Below, piece by piece: positions 32,565 through 36,677 of a DNA stretch of 36,677 bases. Origin of the DNA: Gammaproteobacteria bacterium. Lineage in GTDB: Bacteria > Actinomycetota > Acidimicrobiia > Spongiisociales > UBA4744. The translations under genes and the position numbers were made by a program. The stretch is from positions 1-36,677 of the forward strand of contig JAACED010000029.1 in NCBI GenBank assembly GCA_011682695.1. Reading direction: 5' to 3'. Under the pieces are notes generated by a model. The model had not been told where the DNA came from. It ran no database searches and worked only from the letters and a program-made list of their open reading frames with translations. Numbering within the stretch: position 1 is the first letter of the stretch; each line of letters starts with the position of its first letter.

Positions 32565-35093
32565 ATGGCGATGAGTGTCAACGATGCGGAGAAGGAAGAG
32601 CCTGAAGCGTTGTTTCAGGCCCTGTCGACCAGCCCCGACGGCCTCACATCGTCCGAAGCACAGCAGCGTTTCGAGAAGTACGGACCGAATGCTCTGCCGG
32701 AGCAAAAGGTCAGCCCGCTTCTCCAATTCCTGTCGTACTTCTGGGGGCCGATTCCGTGGATGATCGAGATCGCCGCCGTCCTGTCTGCTCTCGTCCGTCA
32801 TTGGACCGATTTCGTGATCATCGTGATCTTGCTGCTCTTCAACGCGGTGGTGGGGTTCTGGCAGCAGCACAAGGCTGAAGATGCAGTCGCAGCCCTCAAA
32901 CAGGAGCTCGCTCTTCAGGCACAGGTGAAGCGAGACGGGACATGGAGTCTGGTTCCCGCCGAGAACCTCGTGCCAGGTGACATCGTGAGGCTCAGACTGG
33001 GAGACATCATCCCTGCGGATGTGAAGCTGCTCGATGGGCAGTACCTCAGCGTCGACCAGTCGGCCCTGACCGGCGAGTCTCTCCCCGTCACGAAGAAACC
33101 TGGTGATGTCGCCTTCTCCGGTTCTGTTGCGAAGCAAGGGGAGATGGTCGCCCTGGTGGTTGCCACGGGGACAGGGACCTACTTCGGCAAGACCGCCGCG
33201 CTCGTCCAAGAAGCAGGGGCTGTCTCGCACTTCCAGAAAGCTGTGCTCCAGATCGGTGATTTTCTCATCTATGTCAGCCTTGCACTCGTCGCGGTGCTGC
33301 TCGTGGTTCAGCTGTTTCGAGGATCGGACGTCGTCCAGCTCGTCCAGTTCGCGTTGATCCTGACGGTGGCATCGATCCCGGTCGCCATGCCTGCCGTGCT
33401 TTCTGTGACGATGGCGGTCGGTGCGATGGCGCTTTCCAGGATGAAGGCCATCGTCACTCGGCTGCAGTCGCTCGAGGAGATGGCCGGCATCGACATCCTG
33501 TGTTCCGACAAGACGGGCACGTTGACACAGAATGTCTTGACATTGGGCGAACCTCTCGTCGCGGATGGTCATGATGAAAGCGAGCTGGCTCTTGCCGGTG
33601 CTTTGGCCTCCGAGCTGGAAAACCAGGATCCGATCGACATGGCGGTCATCGGTGGATTGAAGGATCCAGGCGTCTTGAAGGGATACACGCAGAAGGCGTT
33701 CATGCCTTTCGATCCGATCGGCAAGCGTACGGAGGCGACGGTCGTGGACGGGTCCGGCCGGTCGTTCAAGGTGACCAAGGGGGCGCCACAGGTGATCCTG
33801 GGTCTCTGCCGTCTCGATGAAAAGGTGCAGAGCACGGTACGGCAGCAGATCGATGAGCTGGCCGGCAAGGGATATCGGACGCTAGGGGTGGCAAGGACCA
33901 CCGATGGCGACACGTGGGAGTTCCTCGGTCTTCTCCCGCTTTCCGACCCGCCGCGTGAGGATTCGGACGCCACGATCCAGAAGGTGAGACAGGAGGGCGT
34001 CGCCGTGAAGATGGTGACGGGCGACAACCTCTCCATCGCGCGTGAGATCTCCCGTGAGCTGCATCTGGGACAGAACATCCTCGTTGCAGACGAGCTGCTC
34101 AAGGACGGTGTGGAGCACATCAGTGAGGAGACGGCGCGGGCGATCGAGGAGGCGGATGGATTCGCACAGGTCTTTCCCGAGCACAAGTACGGCATCGTCA
34201 AGGCGCTTCAACAACGAGGACATCTGGTTGGAATGACGGGTGACGGGGTGAACGATGCCCCGGCTCTCGAACAAGCCGAGGTGGGTATCGCCGTGTCCGG
34301 TGCTACCGCAGCAGCAAGGGCTGCCGCCGCCCTCGTCTTGACGGCGCCGGGCCTATCGGTGATCGCCAAGGCGATCGAGGAGGCCAGGCGTATCTTCGAG
34401 CGCATGAATTCGTACGCGATCTATCGGATCAGCGAGACGGTTCGCATCATGGTGTTCGTGGTAGCGACGATGATCGCGTTCGATTTCTATCCGATCACTG
34501 CGATCATGATCATTCTCCTCGCGTTCTTCAATGACGTTCCGATCATGACGATCGCCTACGACCACACCGACGTTGCTCCCAACCCCGTCAGGTGGAACAT
34601 GCGTCGCGTCATCTCTGTCGCCAGCGCGATGGGCATGGTCGGGATGACAGGGAGCTTCTTGATGTTGCTGCTCGCACTCAAGTGGTTGAAGTTGGACACG
34701 GGTCAGGTACAGACATTCGTGTTCCTCAAGATGGCGGTTGCCGGTCACCTGGCGCTCTTCGTGGCCCGGACGAGGGGCTTCTGGCTGAAGAAGCCGTATC
34801 CTGCGCCAATCGTCATCTGGTCGGCGATCGCGACGAAACTGGCGGCCACGCTGCTCGTCGCCTACGGGTTCGGTCTCGTGACGCCGATCTCGTGGGGAGC
34901 GATCGGTCTGATCTGGGGGTACGCAATCCTCTTCGCGTTCGTGACGGATGCAGTGAAGATGGCGGTCTACGCCCGCTTGGACCGACGAGACCGGCACAGC
35001 AGGCGGTTCGTCCGCAATCTGAACCGGTCGTTGTTCTCACACGTCGGCCCCCACCGGCAGCGCCGTGTCGGAGATGATCGTCGCGCAGCATGA
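32565..35093 (+). CDS. Plasma-membrane-type (P3A) H+-transporting P-type ATPase
   Basis: The 842-residue P-type ATPase has the actuator motif SALTGESLPVTK, the TM4 motif ASIPVAMPAVLSV, the phosphorylation motif CSDKTGTLTQN with Asp315, KGAPQVIL and MVTGDN in the nucleotide domain and GMTGDGVNDAPAL at the hinge. TM6 reads LLAFFNDVPIMTIAYD. Asp657 there aligns with the proton-carrying aspartate of plant AHA2 and yeast Pma1, and PVAMPAV is specific to the P3A group. So it should pump protons out of the cell. The C-terminal extension is short and basic, with no plant-like autoinhibitory domain. It follows the ligase by five bases with GGGAG upstream, so it is probably co-transcribed. Confidence 0.92.
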   Translation: MAMSVNDAEKEEPEALFQALSTSPDGLTSSEAQQRFEKYGPNALPEQKVSPLLQFLSYFWGPIPWMIEIAAVLSALVRHWTDFVIIVILLLFNAVVGFWQQHKAEDAVAALKQELALQAQVKRDGTWSLVPAENLVPGDIVRLRLGDIIPADVKLLDGQYLSVDQSALTGESLPVTKKPGDVAFSGSVAKQGEMVALVVATGTGTYFGKTAALVQEAGAVSHFQKAVLQIGDFLIYVSLALVAVLLVVQLFRGSDVVQLVQFALILTVASIPVAMPAVLSVTMAVGAMALSRMKAIVTRLQSLEEMAGIDILCSDKTGTLTQNVLTLGEPLVADGHDESELALAGALASELENQDPIDMAVIGGLKDPGVLKGYTQKAFMPFDPIGKRTEATVVDGSGRSFKVTKGAPQVILGLCRLDEKVQSTVRQQIDELAGKGYRTLGVARTTDGDTWEFLGLLPLSDPPREDSDATIQKVRQEGVAVKMVTGDNLSIAREISRELHLGQNILVADELLKDGVEHISEETARAIEEADGFAQVFPEHKYGIVKALQQRGHLVGMTGDGVNDAPALEQAEVGIAVSGATAAARAAAALVLTAPGLSVIAKAIEEARRIFERMNSYAIYRISETVRIMVFVVATMIAFDFYPITAIMIILLAFFNDVPIMTIAYDHTDVAPNPVRWNMRRVISVASAMGMVGMTGSFLMLLLALKWLKLDTGQVQTFVFLKMAVAGHLALFVARTRGFWLKKPYPAPIVIWSAIATKLAATLLVAYGFGLVTPISWGAIGLIWGYAILFAFVTDAVKMAVYARLDRRDRHSRRFVRNLNRSLFSHVGPHRQRRVGDDRRAA

Positions 35094-35103
35094 CGGGGCG
35101 ACG

Positions 35104-36636
35104 ATGAGCCGGCGCTGGTGGCAGACAGGCGTCATCTATCAGATCTACCCGCGGTCCTTCCAGGACTCCAACGGCGACGGGATTGGCGACCTGGAAGGCA
35201 TCCGGCGGCGTCTCGGCTACTTGAGCGACACTCTTGGCGTCGATGCGTTTTGGCTGTCACCGTTCTATCCGTCACCGATGGCCGATTTCGGGTACGACGT
35301 CTCCGACTACTGCGACGTCGATCCGATCTTCGGAACGCTCGACGACTTCGACAGGCTTCTCGCCGAAGCGCACGAGCGGGGACTGAAGGTGATCATCGAC
35401 TGGGTGCCGAATCACACATCGGATCAGCACCCGTGGTTTGAGGCGTCACGATCTTCCCGGGATGATCCGAAGCGCAGCTGGTATGTCTGGGCCGACCCGA
35501 AACCGGACGGATCGCTGCCCAACAACTGGCAGAGCGTGTTCGGCGGTCCGGCATGGGAGTGGGACGAGCACACGCAGCAGTATTACCTGCACTCATTTCT
35601 GGGGGAGCAGCCGGATCTCAACTGGCGGAACCCTGCGGTCGAAGCGGCGATGCTCGACACGCTCCGGTTCTGGCTCGACCGTGGTGTCGACGGTTTCCGG
35701 ATGGATGTCGTCGACTTCATCATGAAGGATCCTGGGCTTCGCGATGATCCCGAGCCGCCGGCCGACGAACCGCTGCGAAGCAGAGCCCACGAGGACGTGC
35801 ACGCGGAGTTCAAGAAGATTCGCTCGGTCCTCGACTCCTACGAACCTGCGAGGTTCTCCATCGGCGAGATTCACGAACCTGATTGGGGACGCTGGGCCTC
35901 GTACTACGGGCGGCATCTCGACGAGCTGCACATGCCGTTCAACTTCACGCTGTTGCACGCACCATGGAATGCCGGCGTGATACGCCGCCTGGTCGACGCG
36001 TGCGACGGCTCTGTCCCGCGAGGGGGCCGGCCCAACTACGTCCTCGGGAATCACGACATGCCGCGTGTCGCCACTCGGCTCGGATCCGAGCGAGCCAGGG
36101 TGGCCGCGATGCTGCTGCTGACGCTGCGCGGGACGCCGACGCTCTACTACGGCGACGAGCTCGGCATGGAGCAGGTCGACATCCCCCCGCAGTTGCAGCA
36201 GGACCCGTGGGGGAGGCAAATGCCGGGGATGGGGCGGGACGGGTGCAGAACACCCATGGAGTGGGACGCGAGCCCACATGCAGGCTTCACCGACGGTGTT
36301 CCATGGCTTCCCGTGGCGGAGGGAAGCCGGCAGCGCTGCGTTGCGGTTCAGGGTGCCACTTCGATCCTCGGGCTCTACCGGAAGCTGCTCGAGCTTCGCA
36401 GGCGAACGCCGGCGCTTCAGGCCGGCGTGTATCGATCGCTCGATGCGCCGCCAGGGTGCTTCGTGTACGAACGTTCGCTGGGCCCGGACCGGTTCGTCGT
36501 CGCGTTGAACTTCGAGGCCGAACCCCGCACCGTGAATGCAGAGGGCACGGTGCTGCTCTCCACCGGCCTCGATCGGGACGGGCGGAGCATGCAGCACGAG
36601 TTGCGTCCGAACGAGGGCGTGATCATCGAGCTTTGA
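35104..36636 (+). CDS. GH13 alpha-glucosidase / oligo-1,6-glucosidase-like
   Basis: The 510-residue glycoside hydrolase family 13 protein has no signal peptide, so it is cytoplasmic. Conserved region I is DWVPNHTS. Region II is DGFRMDVVDF with nucleophile Asp201. Region III is SIGEIHEP with acid/base Glu255. Region IV is LGNHDMPR with transition-state stabiliser Asp318. WWQTGVIYQIYPRSFQDSNGDGIGDLEGI and SPFYPSPMADFGYDVSDY are typical of exo-acting alpha-glucosidases rather than alpha-amylases. I took ATG 35104, 10 bases after the ATPase stop, because the N-terminus MSRRWWQ matches the family. An in-frame start at 35065 would overlap the ATPase gene. The final 41 bases of the window show nothing. 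Confidence 0.92.
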   Translation: MSRRWWQTGVIYQIYPRSFQDSNGDGIGDLEGIRRRLGYLSDTLGVDAFWLSPFYPSPMADFGYDVSDYCDVDPIFGTLDDFDRLLAEAHERGLKVIIDWVPNHTSDQHPWFEASRSSRDDPKRSWYVWADPKPDGSLPNNWQSVFGGPAWEWDEHTQQYYLHSFLGEQPDLNWRNPAVEAAMLDTLRFWLDRGVDGFRMDVVDFIMKDPGLRDDPEPPADEPLRSRAHEDVHAEFKKIRSVLDSYEPARFSIGEIHEPDWGRWASYYGRHLDELHMPFNFTLLHAPWNAGVIRRLVDACDGSVPRGGRPNYVLGNHDMPRVATRLGSERARVAAMLLLTLRGTPTLYYGDELGMEQVDIPPQLQQDPWGRQMPGMGRDGCRTPMEWDASPHAGFTDGVPWLPVAEGSRQRCVAVQGATSILGLYRKLLELRRRTPALQAGVYRSLDAPPGCFVYERSLGPDRFVVALNFEAEPRTVNAEGTVLLSTGLDRDGRSMQHELRPNEGVIIEL

Positions 36637-36677
36637 CGGCTCGCCTCCGTGTTCCTCGTGCCTCGACCGCCGACCTT

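Overview
The window is GC-rich, densely packed bacterial chromosome. It has many 1-17 base start/stop overlaps, several starts that look leaderless, and actinobacterial gene families: a lipoprotein/adaptor/ABC exporter set, a group 3b [NiFe] hydrogenase with an embedded cyclic-nucleotide domain, and FadD-type ligases. I infer an uncultured or deep-branching member of Actinomycetota, possibly Acidimicrobiia-like. No rRNA, tRNA or other taxonomic marker is present, so this is inference. I saw no mobile element, CRISPR array, tRNA or rRNA.

Positions 1-10880 are all minus strand. In transcription order they hold: a lipoprotein gene and a peptidoglycan-binding membrane-fusion adaptor gene, each with an apparent one-base frameshift; an ABC ATPase and an FtsX-type permease that complete a MacB-like exporter; an alpha/beta hydrolase; a membrane protein with an HExxH motif; a trans-sulfuration-type PLP enzyme; a UMF1/Atg22-like MFS transporter with a large insertion; and a LapA-domain protein translationally coupled to a CoA-disulfide-reductase-like flavoenzyme that runs off the left edge.

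Positions 11032-19823 carry a DNA-end-processing set. A HerA-like ATPase gene with an unusual P-loop is followed by a DUF819 permease and, on the minus strand, a sphingosine-1-phosphate-lyase-like PLP enzyme. Then comes a tight sbcD-sbcC-nurA operon (Mre11, Rad50 and NurA homologues). HerA, NurA, Mre11 and Rad50 together are best known from archaea and thermophilic bacteria.

Positions 19913-25102 are a seven-gene hydrogenase operon. It encodes the iron-sulfur beta subunit, a small cyclic-nucleotide-binding protein without an HTH, the flavin/NAD(P) gamma subunit, the small subunit, the large subunit, a maturation protease, and a shortened HypA-like protein without zinc-binding cysteines. hypB-F are not in the window. 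The expected chemistry is reversible H2 oxidation coupled to NADP(H).

Positions 25155-36636 hold gpsA (minus), ychF, a small PF06695 membrane protein, a SIMPL-domain lipoprotein (minus), and then a plus-strand run. That run is a short-chain dehydrogenase, an alpha-methylacyl-CoA racemase, a long-chain acyl-CoA ligase, a plasma-membrane-type H+-ATPase and a GH13 alpha-glucosidase. The first three suggest branched-chain or sterol-side-chain fatty acid metabolism.
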